Assembly: GCA_016933615.1 (NCBI GenBank)
Contig: JAFGAO010000115.1
Span: 1-42,466 of the forward strand
Reading direction: 5' to 3'
DNA length: 42,466 nt
Source of the DNA: Acidobacteriota bacterium
Lineage (GTDB): Bacteria; Acidobacteriota; UBA6911
A model generated the notes under the pieces. It made no database searches, was not told the origin of the DNA, and saw only the letters and a program-made list of their open reading frames with translations. A program made the translations under genes and the position numbers. This document shows, piece by piece, positions 16,334-24,822 of the stretch (the first letter of the stretch is position 1; each line of letters starts with the position of its first letter).

Positions 16334-17200
16334 ATGGCGGTTTACAAGCGCGGATATAGCCGGTACCGGGGCCCGGTGCGGGGACGCTGGGCGCGCATGA
16401 CGGTACTGCCCCGTTTTGCGTGGCGCCGCCTGTTTCAGCAGCGCCTGGTTGTCCTGCTCGTAGCCATATCCATGATCTGGCCGCTGGTGTGCGCGTTTAT
16501 GCTGTACATCGGGAACAACGTCGAGCTTCTGACCGGCATGCGCATCGAGCCGGAATTCATAGGCTTCATCCGGGGAAACGGACAGTTTTTCCTGGTGTTT
16601 ATGAGCGTGCAGGCCGTATTCGCCTTATTTCTCGCCGCGCTCACGGGGCCGGGATGCATTGCACCCGACCTGGCCAACAACGCCCTGCCCCTGTATTTCA
16701 GCCGACCCATTACCCGGACGGAATACGCGCTCTCGCGGCTGGCCACTCTGTCGGGTCTTTTGTCGGTCGTCAGCTGGGTCCCCGGGTTGATCCTGTTCGC
16801 CATGCGGTCCTCCATGGCCGGGTCCCCGTGGCTGCGGGAAAACTGGAGGATAGGGGCGGGATTGTTCGCAGGATTCCTCCTATGGATCCTGCTGGTCAGC
16901 CTGGTGGCGCTGGCCGGTTCCGCCTATGTGAGAATGAAGGTTGTCGCGGGGGGGCTCGTTTTCGCATTTTTCTTTGTCCTGAGCGGCGCATCGGGGATTA
17001 TCAAACTCGTCTTTCGCAGTGATTGGGGCAATATCGTCAATCCCGCATGGGCGACCCGGCGGATCTGGTACGCCATGCTGGAAATCGAACCGCCGGCCGG
17101 GCCCGGCGTGCTCGCGTGCCTGTGCATACTGGCTGCAACCATGATCCTGCTGGCCCTGGTTCTCAAACGCAGGCTGCGTCCGGTTGAGGTGATCCGGTGA
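16334..17200 (+). CDS. ABC-2 type transporter permease
   Basis: This is a 288-residue integral membrane protein with about six hydrophobic segments, including LVVLLVAISMIWPLVCAFML, FFLVFMSVQAVFALFLAALTG, LSGLLSVVSWVPGLILF, LFAGFLLWILLVSLVALAG and a C-terminal CLCILAATMILLALVL. The element ISRPITRTEY-like NALPLYFSRPITRTEYALSR after the second segment is typical of ABC-2 permeases. GGAG (16323-16326) lies seven bases before the ATG. Its stop overlaps the start of the next ATPase by four bases (GTGA), so the two are translationally coupled and presumably pair in one transporter. Confidence 0.9.
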   Translation: MAVYKRGYSRYRGPVRGRWARMTVLPRFAWRRLFQQRLVVLLVAISMIWPLVCAFMLYIGNNVELLTGMRIEPEFIGFIRGNGQFFLVFMSVQAVFALFLAALTGPGCIAPDLANNALPLYFSRPITRTEYALSRLATLSGLLSVVSWVPGLILFAMRSSMAGSPWLRENWRIGAGLFAGFLLWILLVSLVALAGSAYVRMKVVAGGLVFAFFFVLSGASGIIKLVFRSDWGNIVNPAWATRRIWYAMLEIEPPAGPGVLACLCILAATMILLALVLKRRLRPVEVIR

Positions 17201-18129
17201 CTGAATCCAAAGTCGCGCTCCTGGAAGTCTCAAAGTTCTACGGCGAGGTGCTCGGCGTAAACCGGGTCACGGTCGAAATCCCGCCCGGGATCACCAGCCT
17301 GGTGGGTCCCAACGGCTCGGGCAAGACTACCCTGATGAACCTGATGTCCGGCCTTATCCATCCCGACGCGGGATCGATCCGGATGCGCGGCATTTCGCCC
17401 CGCGAACCCGAACGCCTGATGCGCATTACCGGGTACGCGACCCAGTACGACGCGGCGCCCCGCTGGTCGACCGGTCTCAGCTTTCTCACCGCAGGCCTGC
17501 TGCTGTTCGGGCACGACCGCTCCGAAGCCGAGAGAAAGGCATGGGCGGCCCTGGACCGCCTGGGCCTCACCGATGCGGCGCACCGGAAGATGGCCGCCTA
17601 CTCCAAGGGGATGCGGCAGCGCGTCCGCCTGGCGCAGGCAATCGCGCACGAGCCGGAAATTCTCATCCTCGACGAACCTCTCAACGGGCTGGACCCGCTG
17701 GTCCGCGCCGAAACCATCGCCCTTTTACGGGAATGGGCCGCCATGGGGCGGCACGTGATTCTTTCCAGCCACGTTCTCCAGGAGGTGGACCTTATCAGCG
17801 ACCAGGTCATCCTGATCGCCAACGGCATGATCGTGGCCGAAGGCGGAATCCGCAACGTGCGGGAGGAGATACAGGAACATCCCAGCCAGTTCATCCTGCG
17901 CTGCCGCGACGCCTCCCGCGTTGCGGCGCAACTGTTCGAGGAAGATCACATCACCGAGATCCGGTTGAACGACGACAGGATGGGTCTGCTGGTGCTGACC
18001 CGGGACCGGGAGCGTTTTTCACGGGCGCTCGGGCGCATCGCGGGCGGCGGATACAAAATCGACAGCCTCATCCCGGCCGACGAGAACGTGGATGCCCTGT
18101 ACGAATACCTGATCGGGGAGGAAAAGTAG
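17197..18129 (+). CDS. ABC transporter ATP-binding protein (second ATPase)
   Basis: This is a 310-residue ABC-2-type ATPase. Walker A is GPNGSGKTT, the Q-loop region is ATQYDAAPRWSTGLSFL, the signature is YSKGMRQRVRLAQAI, Walker B is ILILDEPLNGLDP, and the switch is SSHVLQEVD. The C-terminal tail (EDHITEIRLNDDRMG to LIPADENVDALYEYLIGEE) is the usual DrrA-like extension. The start is GTG 17197, overlapping the permease stop; GAGG lies seven bases upstream. Two ATPases with two permeases in one operon suggest either a heterotetrameric exporter or two related exporters. The cargo is unknown. Confidence 0.93.
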   Translation: MTESKVALLEVSKFYGEVLGVNRVTVEIPPGITSLVGPNGSGKTTLMNLMSGLIHPDAGSIRMRGISPREPERLMRITGYATQYDAAPRWSTGLSFLTAGLLLFGHDRSEAERKAWAALDRLGLTDAAHRKMAAYSKGMRQRVRLAQAIAHEPEILILDEPLNGLDPLVRAETIALLREWAAMGRHVILSSHVLQEVDLISDQVILIANGMIVAEGGIRNVREEIQEHPSQFILRCRDASRVAAQLFEEDHITEIRLNDDRMGLLVLTRDRERFSRALGRIAGGGYKIDSLIPADENVDALYEYLIGEEK

Positions 18130-18138
18130 AGACCGGAA

Positions 18139-19653
18139 ATGAAACAGCTCTCATGGTGGCAACAGGCCCGGACGATCGCAAGAATCGAGATGCGCCGCGC
18201 ATTTTTCTCCAGACGCGCATTCTGGGTGTATGGGCTCGCCCTGTTCCCGACGGTCATCTTTCTGGGGCATTTTGCCCAGGTAAAATTCCAGCGCGTCCGG
18301 CTTTCCTCGACGGAAACGGTGCGGCCGGCCCTGCTGGACAGTCTGCGGGAAGGCGAAACGGAGGAAGCCGTCCTCGAGCGCCTGGGCAAGGCGCCCGTAG
18401 ACTACGATTGGGAACGCAGGCAGCGCATCCTGGACAGGGAAGATGCGACCGGAATCACCACTCATGGGATTGAGCCGGCGGTGACGGCCCGTTACATACG
18501 GTTGAACGTCATCCGGCCGACGGTCACGGCGGACCGTTCCGCGCGGATTGGCGAGTTTGAAGTTTACGGCAATAGCGGCGTCAATCTGGCCCTGGGCCGC
18601 CCGGCCTCCGGCAGCGCGCCCTGCAGCGACGGAGAGGGCCCGGAAAAGGCTTTCGACGGCGATCCTCGGAATATCTGGTGCTCCGGCGCAAGGAGCAAAT
18701 ATCTCCAGGTGGACCTTGGAGAAGCCTTACCCGTCAGCCGCATCGTTCTCAAACACGCCAGCGCGGCGGGCAAACCGAAGGAGCTGGATACGGGCGCATT
18801 CAGCATTGAGGCCAGTACGGACAACCGGAGGTTCGAAACCGTCGTCAACCTAACAGGCGCGCGGCTGGTGGATGAAATCACGCGATATCGCCGCATGAGC
18901 TATTTCGACGGGAAGCGGAGGGCGGATCTTCAATTTGTCGAAGGGAAACTGGCTTCGATAGATATCGAGCCTCTGCTGAATTTCGAAGAGGACCGGTCCA
19001 TATTTGCCGGGGTGTTTCAGCTTTTCTATCTGCGGCTGGCGATCTTTTTCGGCTGCCTGGGCATCTTCATGAACCTGTTCAGAGGAGAGGTCCTGGACAG
19101 AACCCTGCATTTCTGGTTTCTCGCCCCTGCGAAGCGCGAAGTGCTGCTGCTCGGGAAATACGGCGCCGGGCTGATCGCTTCCGTGGCGATTTTTACCGGC
19201 GGCGCGCTTGTGTGCTTTGCGGTTCTGATGGGCTTTCACGATCCCGCCGAGGTTCAGTCGTATCTCAACGGTGCTGGCATGCGGCATGTGTTTTGGTACG
19301 CGACCGCCGCCGTCATGGGCTGCGTCGGGTACGGAAGCGTTTTCCTGGCCGCCGGCCTGCTGCTGCGCAACCCGATCATTCCGGCCGCCGTGCTGCTGGG
19401 ATGGGAGAGCATCAACAGCTTTCTCCCGGAATTTCTCCAGAAACTCAGCGTGCTGCACTATCTTCAGTCGCTGTGCCCTGTACCGGTTCCGATGGACGAC
19501 AGCGCGCCCGGGCTGCTGCGGCTTCTGGTGGCGCCGGCGGCTCCTTCTTCGCGCATCGGCGCCATCCTGGGACTGATCCTGCTGACGGCGTTCCTTCTCT
19601 CTATCGCCGCGCTCGCCATCCGCCGCATGGAAGTCTCCTACAGCACCGAATGA
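18139..19653 (+). CDS. ABC-2 permease with discoidin-like (F5/8C) insertion
   Basis: This is a 504-residue protein. A first transmembrane helix lies at about 27-45, then a long extracytoplasmic loop to about 290, then five more helices (for example YLRLAIFFGCLGIFMNLF, LIASVAIFTGGALVCFAVLM). The loop carries a discoidin-like module: ARYIRLNVIRPT and RIGEFEVYG at 117-144, then NLALGRPASGSAP, KAFDGDPRNIWCSG, YLQVDLGEALPVSRIVL and FSIEASTDNRRF up to about 235. In a normal F5/8C domain the ARY-x-RL...EFEVYG part comes last, so here it precedes the other parts. Discoidin domains usually bind carbohydrates or lipids outside the cell. The position in the exporter operon suggests a role in recognising a polymer or envelope ligand; this is inference. 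Confidence 0.85.
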   Translation: MKQLSWWQQARTIARIEMRRAFFSRRAFWVYGLALFPTVIFLGHFAQVKFQRVRLSSTETVRPALLDSLREGETEEAVLERLGKAPVDYDWERRQRILDREDATGITTHGIEPAVTARYIRLNVIRPTVTADRSARIGEFEVYGNSGVNLALGRPASGSAPCSDGEGPEKAFDGDPRNIWCSGARSKYLQVDLGEALPVSRIVLKHASAAGKPKELDTGAFSIEASTDNRRFETVVNLTGARLVDEITRYRRMSYFDGKRRADLQFVEGKLASIDIEPLLNFEEDRSIFAGVFQLFYLRLAIFFGCLGIFMNLFRGEVLDRTLHFWFLAPAKREVLLLGKYGAGLIASVAIFTGGALVCFAVLMGFHDPAEVQSYLNGAGMRHVFWYATAAVMGCVGYGSVFLAAGLLLRNPIIPAAVLLGWESINSFLPEFLQKLSVLHYLQSLCPVPVPMDDSAPGLLRLLVAPAAPSSRIGAILGLILLTAFLLSIAALAIRRMEVSYSTE

Positions 19654-19797
19654 ATGCATTCGGGTGACAGTCACCGAAATTAAAGGCTTCCTCTTGTTAT
19701 CCCCGTCGGCGGCAAGTAAAATCCACACGTCCGCAATTCAGAAATTCCCCGGGCGGGCATTCTAAACGCCGGCAGGATACATCCATAGAGAGGGAAA

Positions 19798-21927
19798 ATG
19801 GCAAACAGTCTGTACATCGCTTCAGCGGAACCCTACAGCGGCAAGATTCTGGTTTCCCTTGGAGTCATGAGCGCCCTTCAGAAGACGACGACGCACCTGG
19901 GCTTTTTCCGCCCCGTCGCACGCCCCTATCGCCTGCAGGGAACCGGAAAAACCGTTACGGACAGGGACGCGCACCTTATCCGGAACGTCTTCGGGCTGGA
20001 GCAGGCGGAAGAGGAAATGTACGGACTGGACGCCGCGGAAGCCGAGTCCCTGATGGCCGACTCCCGGGACCAGGCCCTCTACGACCGGATCCTGGCCGCC
20101 TTCAAGCGGGTCGAGGAGAAGGTGGATTTCGTCGTCTGCGAAGGAACGGACTTCCTGTCCGCGGCGTCTTCGACCGAAGAGAATCTGAATATCGAAATCA
20201 TCCGCCACCTGAACACACCGGTCCTTCTGGTTCTTGACGGCTCTTCGGGGGATTCCGGCGCAATCTGCTCCAAGGCGAAACTCGAAGTGGAAAGCTTCAA
20301 GAACCGGGGATGCGAAATAATCGCCGTATTCATCAACAAGGCGGCTCCAGGCACCGAGAACGAACTGCGCCGGGCGGTGGAATCCCAGCTCGTGAGATTT
20401 TCCGTTCCGATGGTGGTGTGCATACCCTACGACGTAAATCTGTCGACGCCGCGAATGAGCGAAATCCTGGCCCATTTCGGGGACACGCTTCTTTTCGGAC
20501 GGGATTACCTGCACAACAAGGTATCCAAGCCGATTGTCTGTTCCGGCGCTCTGGACACCATCATCCCGCTGCTGGACAACCAGGCGCTTTTGATTTCCCA
20601 CCTCGACCGCCACGACGTCCTGTTCATGATCATGACGGCGCTGTCCGCCCCGACGGCTCCGAATGCCGGCGGCATTATTCTGACCGGCCACGGGGAAATC
20701 TCCGAGCCCGTCTTCAGGCTGATCCAGGAGGCGCCGGGCCCCAAGGTTCCGATCATCCGCTCCAACATGAACAGCTATGAGACCGTTATGGAGCTGGCGA
20801 AGGTGAAGCCGGGCATCGAGCCAGAAAACACCCGAGAAATCGAGATCGCCCGGCAGCTGTTCGAAACGCACGTGGATGTGGAAAAGCTGCTGGACGCAGC
20901 CTACATCAGCAGGCCGAGGCTGACGAGCCCGGCCATGTTCAAGTATGAAATCATCCACCGCGCCCGCCGGGACAAAAAAACCATCGTGCTGCCCGAAAGC
21001 GGCGACGAGCGCATATTGAAAGCAACCGACGCCCTGCTGCGCCTGAAAGCCGTCGACATCCTGCTCCTGGGCAATCCGGAAGACGTTCGCAACCGCGCCG
21101 GCCAGCTGGACCTGGACCTGTCCCAGGCGCGGATCATCGCGCCGCAGGACTCGGGCTGGATCGAGGAATTCGCGGAGATATATCACCAGGCCCGTTCCGG
21201 CAAAGGGAAAGGCGTCGCCCTGGACGCGGCCAGGGATATCGTGCAGGAGCCTCCCGTCTTCGGAACCATGATGGTGCACACGGGGCGGGCGGACGGCATG
21301 GTGGCGGGCGCCACGCACTCGACGGCGATGACGATCCGGCCCGCGCTGCAGATCATCCGGACGCAGCCGGGGCACTCGATCGTTTCGTCGGTGTTTTTCA
21401 TGTGCCTGGAAGACCGGGTGCTTGTCTACGGCGACTGCGCCATCAACCCGGACCCGAACCCGCAGCAGCTTGCGGAGATCGCCATCGCTTCCGCCGAAAC
21501 CGCGAAGAGGTTCGGCATCGAACCGGTCGTCGCCATGCTTTCCTATTCCACGGGCGACTCGGGCATGGGAGACGACGTCGACAAGGTGCGCCGGGCGGTG
21601 GAAATCGCCAACCGGCTGGCGCCCGACCTTGTCCTCGAAGGCCCGCTGCAGTACGACGCCGCCGTCGATGCCGGCGTTGCCAGAACCAAATTGCCCAACT
21701 CCCGGGTGGGCGGCAAAGCCACCGTCTTCATATTCCCCGACCTGAACACGGGAAACAACACCTACAAGGCCGTGCAGCGCTCGGCCCGGGCCGTCGCCGT
21801 CGGACCGATCCTGCAGGGGCTGAAAAAGCCCGTCAACGATCTCAGCCGGGGCTGCCTGGTCGAAGACATCGTCAACACGGTCGCCATCACGGCCATCCAG
21901 GCCCAGTCGCTGAGCCGGCCGGAATAA
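19798..21927 (+). CDS. pta: Phosphate acetyltransferase
   Basis: This enzyme exchanges acetyl-CoA and phosphate for acetyl phosphate and CoA. At 709 residues it has the long Pta architecture: an N-terminal P-loop-like (BioD/CobQ-type) domain at 1-210, with SAEPYSGKILVSLGV where the phosphate loop would be; a DRTGG domain at about 215-325 (PIVCSGALDTIIPLL, GIILTGHGE); and the catalytic PTA_PTB domain from about 379 (IVLPESGDERILKAT, VAGATHSTAMTIRPALQ, SYSTGDSGMGDDVDKV, DGPLQYDAAVD-like EGPLQYDAAVD). GAGAGGG precedes the ATG. No acetate kinase gene is nearby, so the pathway partner is encoded elsewhere. A GC-rich hairpin follows the gene. Confidence 0.96.
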   Translation: MANSLYIASAEPYSGKILVSLGVMSALQKTTTHLGFFRPVARPYRLQGTGKTVTDRDAHLIRNVFGLEQAEEEMYGLDAAEAESLMADSRDQALYDRILAAFKRVEEKVDFVVCEGTDFLSAASSTEENLNIEIIRHLNTPVLLVLDGSSGDSGAICSKAKLEVESFKNRGCEIIAVFINKAAPGTENELRRAVESQLVRFSVPMVVCIPYDVNLSTPRMSEILAHFGDTLLFGRDYLHNKVSKPIVCSGALDTIIPLLDNQALLISHLDRHDVLFMIMTALSAPTAPNAGGIILTGHGEISEPVFRLIQEAPGPKVPIIRSNMNSYETVMELAKVKPGIEPENTREIEIARQLFETHVDVEKLLDAAYISRPRLTSPAMFKYEIIHRARRDKKTIVLPESGDERILKATDALLRLKAVDILLLGNPEDVRNRAGQLDLDLSQARIIAPQDSGWIEEFAEIYHQARSGKGKGVALDAARDIVQEPPVFGTMMVHTGRADGMVAGATHSTAMTIRPALQIIRTQPGHSIVSSVFFMCLEDRVLVYGDCAINPDPNPQQLAEIAIASAETAKRFGIEPVVAMLSYSTGDSGMGDDVDKVRRAVEIANRLAPDLVLEGPLQYDAAVDAGVARTKLPNSRVGGKATVFIFPDLNTGNNTYKAVQRSARAVAVGPILQGLKKPVNDLSRGCLVEDIVNTVAITAIQAQSLSRPE

Positions 21928-21962
21928 TATAGATATCATTCCAAGCAATCATAAAAATCCTA

Positions 21963-22004
21963 GGGGCTCGCGCCAAAATTTAAGCTTATTTTAGCGCGAG
22001 CTCC
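21963..22004 (+). terminator. Terminator-like hairpin after pta
   Basis: GGGGCTCGCGC (21963-21973) pairs with GCGCGAGCTCCC (from 21994), and AAAA/TTTT extend the stem inward. The loop is about ten bases and GTTTCCTTCATTTCC follows. It probably serves pta and perhaps the converging reverse-strand gene. Confidence 0.6.
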
Positions 22005-22098
22005 CGTTTCCTTCATTTCCAGAGAAATATCGTAAAAAATCGGCAGGCTCCGCCTTTCAGTCCGGTTGCAACTGCGGCAATCCACAGGTGCAACCCCA

Positions 22099-22749
22099 TC
22101 AAATCCGGGTCAGCAGGACGCCCGTCCCGCCCGGTCCCTCTGCCGCGCGGCACAGGTAACACTGGATGCGCGTGCAGGCGATGCGCTGCGCCGCGCACCG
22201 GAACATCGCGGAAAACTTCGGAGCGACAAGAAGAAGCCGGGGATGGGCGGAAAAATCGACGGCGCGGTCGCGGTACATGCGCCCCACGATGGCGACATTG
22301 CGGACGAACCAGTCGAAGTGGCAGATCCCGCGCAGAAGCAGCGCGTCCCCGCCCGATGTGTCGATATCGACGAGGCACAGTTTGTTGAACCGGTCCACGG
22401 CGACCAGGTCTACTGCAGTGGCGCAATCCATGGGAACGTTCGTGTCGATTGCCCTGAGCCCGTCTTCGAGAACGCCCGCATGCGCGTCGAGAAGCGAAAC
22501 CAGGCTTTCCTTCTCCGGGATCCGGGACCGATCCTCCAAAAGGAAGAGAGCGGGCTCCCCGTCATGTGCGGGAATCCGCCCGGTGGAGCTTCCGGGAGCC
22601 GGATCCGGGGAACCGGCCCCGGCGTTTCTTCTGGAAAGGAACAGATGGGACACATCTTCCAGGCTCCTGGCCAGATGCCTTTCCGCGCGCGCGGGCGCGT
22701 GGTCCCGTCGCTCCGTCTCTTCCTTTTCGTCCTGGCTCAAGGTATCCAC
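22099..22749 (-). CDS. Hypothetical protein downstream of ParA-CBM48
   Basis: This 216-residue protein starts at GTG 22749, five bases after the stop of the ParA-like gene, and so is very likely co-translated with it. Its first 70 residues are charged and disordered-looking. The rest contains LEDGLRAIDTNVPMDCATAVDLVAVDRFNKLCLVDID, which loosely recalls a PD-(D/E)XK-like beta hairpin (D-L-V-A-V-D followed by V-D-I-D), but the usual lysine is missing. Four cysteines cluster near the C-terminus (FRCAAQRIACTRIQCYLC). I do not recognise the family. Function is unknown; the tie to the ATPase is the only clue. Confidence 0.6.
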   Translation of the reverse strand: MDTLSQDEKEETERRDHAPARAERHLARSLEDVSHLFLSRRNAGAGSPDPAPGSSTGRIPAHDGEPALFLLEDRSRIPEKESLVSLLDAHAGVLEDGLRAIDTNVPMDCATAVDLVAVDRFNKLCLVDIDTSGGDALLLRGICHFDWFVRNVAIVGRMYRDRAVDFSAHPRLLLVAPKFSAMFRCAAQRIACTRIQCYLCRAAEGPGGTGVLLTRI

Positions 22750-22754
22750 ATCCT

Positions 22755-23879
22755 TTATTTCAGGTCAATCACGGAGTCGTATTCCCCGTAAGGACTGCGC
22801 TCCACCTCGGGATTCGACGGGTCCGCCCTCCATTCCCCGTCCACGACATAGCGGTACCGGTACCTGCCGGGCACGAGCGAAATCATGGCCCGCCACACGC
22901 CGTTGCTGAACTCCATTTCGCCGCCCGCCGGCTCCCAGGAGTTGAAATCCCCAGCTATCTGGACGCGCTCCGCCGCGGGCGCCTCAAGTGTGAACAGGAC
23001 ACCCTCTTCCGTCAAAACCGGCGCGGACGCCGCGGGAACATCCGCCGCTTCAGGTTCGAAACCCGCGGATTGATCCGCGTCCCCGATGCTGCCGGAGAGC
23101 ACGGGCCGGCGTTCCTCCTGCCGGAGAATTTCGGCCGTGACCATCCCGTAGTCCTCGAAGCCGGCGCAGTGTTTGCAGTATTCCACTATGGGAAGGCCGT
23201 GGCTTGCCGCCTCCGCGAGTTTGACGCTGAAGCGGACAACCGTGTCGAAGACCCTGCCGGGCAGGTGCTTGCGGATGTCGGCCACAACCTCCCTGAAAAA
23301 ATCGGCGCGGCCCGTATAGAGCGTTATCAGGGCTCGGGATTCCATGTCGTGATCCGCCCGGCGCGCCAGCACATCGAGGGTCTCCATCAGCTTTCCGACT
23401 CCGTGCAGGGAGAAAAAGCTCGGGTCCACGGGAATGATCGTTTCCGAGCAGGCAATGAGCGCATTGAAGGTCAGCAGGCCGACGCCGGGAGGGCAGTCCA
23501 CAATTACGTAATGATACATGCCGCGCACTTCGGCAAGCGCTTGCGCCAGCCTGTATTCCCGCCCGGAAACTGCCGAGAGCCTTTCAGGAACCCCGCTGAG
23601 CACAATGTCGGCGGGGACCAGATCGAGCCCCGGCAATACCGTGCGCCGGACATCCCGCAGGCCCGGACTTTCCTCCTTCGATTCTCTAAGCAGGACTTCG
23701 CTTATGGTCCCGGCCGGATGGACAGGATCGGTCTGCAGCCCCAGGGTGGCGTGCCCCTGGGGATCCATGTCGATGAGAAGGACTTTGCGTTGTCGCCTGG
23801 CCAGAAAAGCCGAGATGTTGATGGCCGTGACCGTCTTTCCACAGCCGCCTTTTTGATTCACTACTGCAATGGTTCGCAT
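22755..23879 (-). CDS. ParA/MinD-type ATPase fused to glycogen-binding (CBM48-like) domain
   Basis: This is a 374-residue protein. The N-terminal 260 residues are a ParA/Soj-type deviant Walker ATPase: NQKGGCGKT at 8-16, LLIDMDPQGHAT (Walker A'), VIVDCPPGVGLLTFNAL (Walker B). A 40-residue linker follows, then an early-set AMPK/CBM48-like domain at about 290-374: VLFTLEAPAAERVQIAGDFN, SW, VWRAMISLVPGRYRYRYVVDG and EWRADPSNP. The W and the GxYxYRYVVDG strand match glycogen/starch-binding modules. The start is ATG 23879, eight bases after AAGGGGGG, not a TTG six bases further up. No ParB gene or parS site is seen. ParA proteins position cargo in the cell; an added carbohydrate-binding domain suggests positioning of a polysaccharide granule. 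That is inference. Confidence 0.9.
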   Translation of the reverse strand: MRTIAVVNQKGGCGKTVTAINISAFLARRQRKVLLIDMDPQGHATLGLQTDPVHPAGTISEVLLRESKEESPGLRDVRRTVLPGLDLVPADIVLSGVPERLSAVSGREYRLAQALAEVRGMYHYVIVDCPPGVGLLTFNALIACSETIIPVDPSFFSLHGVGKLMETLDVLARRADHDMESRALITLYTGRADFFREVVADIRKHLPGRVFDTVVRFSVKLAEAASHGLPIVEYCKHCAGFEDYGMVTAEILRQEERRPVLSGSIGDADQSAGFEPEAADVPAASAPVLTEEGVLFTLEAPAAERVQIAGDFNSWEPAGGEMEFSNGVWRAMISLVPGRYRYRYVVDGEWRADPSNPEVERSPYGEYDSVIDLK

Positions 23880-24071
23880 AGGCAAGCCCCCCTTTTAAGG
23901 AAGCTCAGTGCAGTGAAGATCACTCTGAATTGTTACCGAATGCTATCAGGTCCGCCAGTCGAAATCAACAATAAGTTGCGTGTGAAAGAAAGAAGGACCC
24001 AATATGTTGGGTATTTTGTCCGTCCGGCGAAAATCTTCCATGTTGCAAATAACCGGTAGCGGCACATCTGA

Positions 24072-24620
24072 TTGTACGAAACCGAGATTCCGAAGGAGAC
24101 CGTACGTCGATACACAACGTTGCTGGAAGACACGCTGCTTATCTTCCGTTTGCCCGCATTCTCTCCCCGCCGGAAAATTACCCGACGCATCGCACAACGG
24201 GACAAATTTCTTTTCTTCGATATCGGAGTCCGCAATGCAATTCTCGGAATTCACCGCCGGCCGATCACGCTTGAACAGAAAGGTCCGGCATTCAAGCAGT
24301 GGTTGACGCTGCAGGTTATCTATATAAATCGCGCGCTTCGCAAAGACTGGCGCCTTTCGAGCTATCGCACCGAAAGGGGCGCAGAGGTGGATCTGCTAGT
24401 GGAGCGACAGGACGATATCCTGGGTGTGGAGATCGAATCAGGACGCAACGTGTCTCCCGCCGACAGCCGCGGTTTGTTTTCCCTTGCCGAAACCGTCGGC
24501 GACTACAAGCCGGTCCGCAAGTGGATAGTCTACACGGGCATGCGAAGGCAGTTGTTGGAAAACGGGGTACTGGTTCTTCCCTATGCGGAAGCCCTGAAAG
24601 AACTGGATGCGTCTTTTTAG
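24072..24620 (+). pseudogene. 5'-truncated DUF4143 (ATP-binding protein) remnant
   Basis: The open frame encodes about 182 residues matching only the C-terminal half of the ATP-binding DUF4143 proteins: ETVRRYTTLLEDTLLIFRLPAF, KFLFFDIGVRNAILG, then TERGAEVDLLVERQDDILGVEIESG with the PD-(D/E)XK-like end. The N-terminal AAA ATPase half (Walker A, Walker B) is missing. In-frame stop codons (TGA 24069, TAG 24057) sit directly upstream, and the first usable codon is TTG at 24072 with no ribosome site. The 180 bases before it do not encode the missing part in any frame I could see. I judge it a decayed gene; such ATPases are often mobile and variable in copy number. Confidence 0.75.
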
Positions 24621-24699
24621 CGCGTATCGATTCCCAGGCTTCGTTTATGCCCCTGCATTGCACGCTGATTGGGAGCAGGTCATCATCAACTCAAACAAG

Positions 24700-24717
24700 G
24701 CGGCAGCAAGCTGCCGC
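24700..24717. repeat. 8-bp inverted repeat GCGGCAGC-AA-GCTGCCGC
   Basis: A perfect palindromic hairpin in the gene-poor strip between the DUF4143 remnant and the MFS gene. It has the look of a short intergenic REP-type element. No T run follows. Confidence 0.5.
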
Positions 24718-24822
24718 ACTTCCAAGGAAGCCCCGGGATTACGATATTTGATTGCATTAGTTTCGCCACATTCATTCATGCAACCCGATGCACCCAAGTG
24801 CATGAAAATTGAATAGGTCATT

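Noticed and set aside
19822-21948. 708-residue reverse-strand open frame
   Set aside because: Mirror of pta in a high-GC sequence; pta has all its domains.
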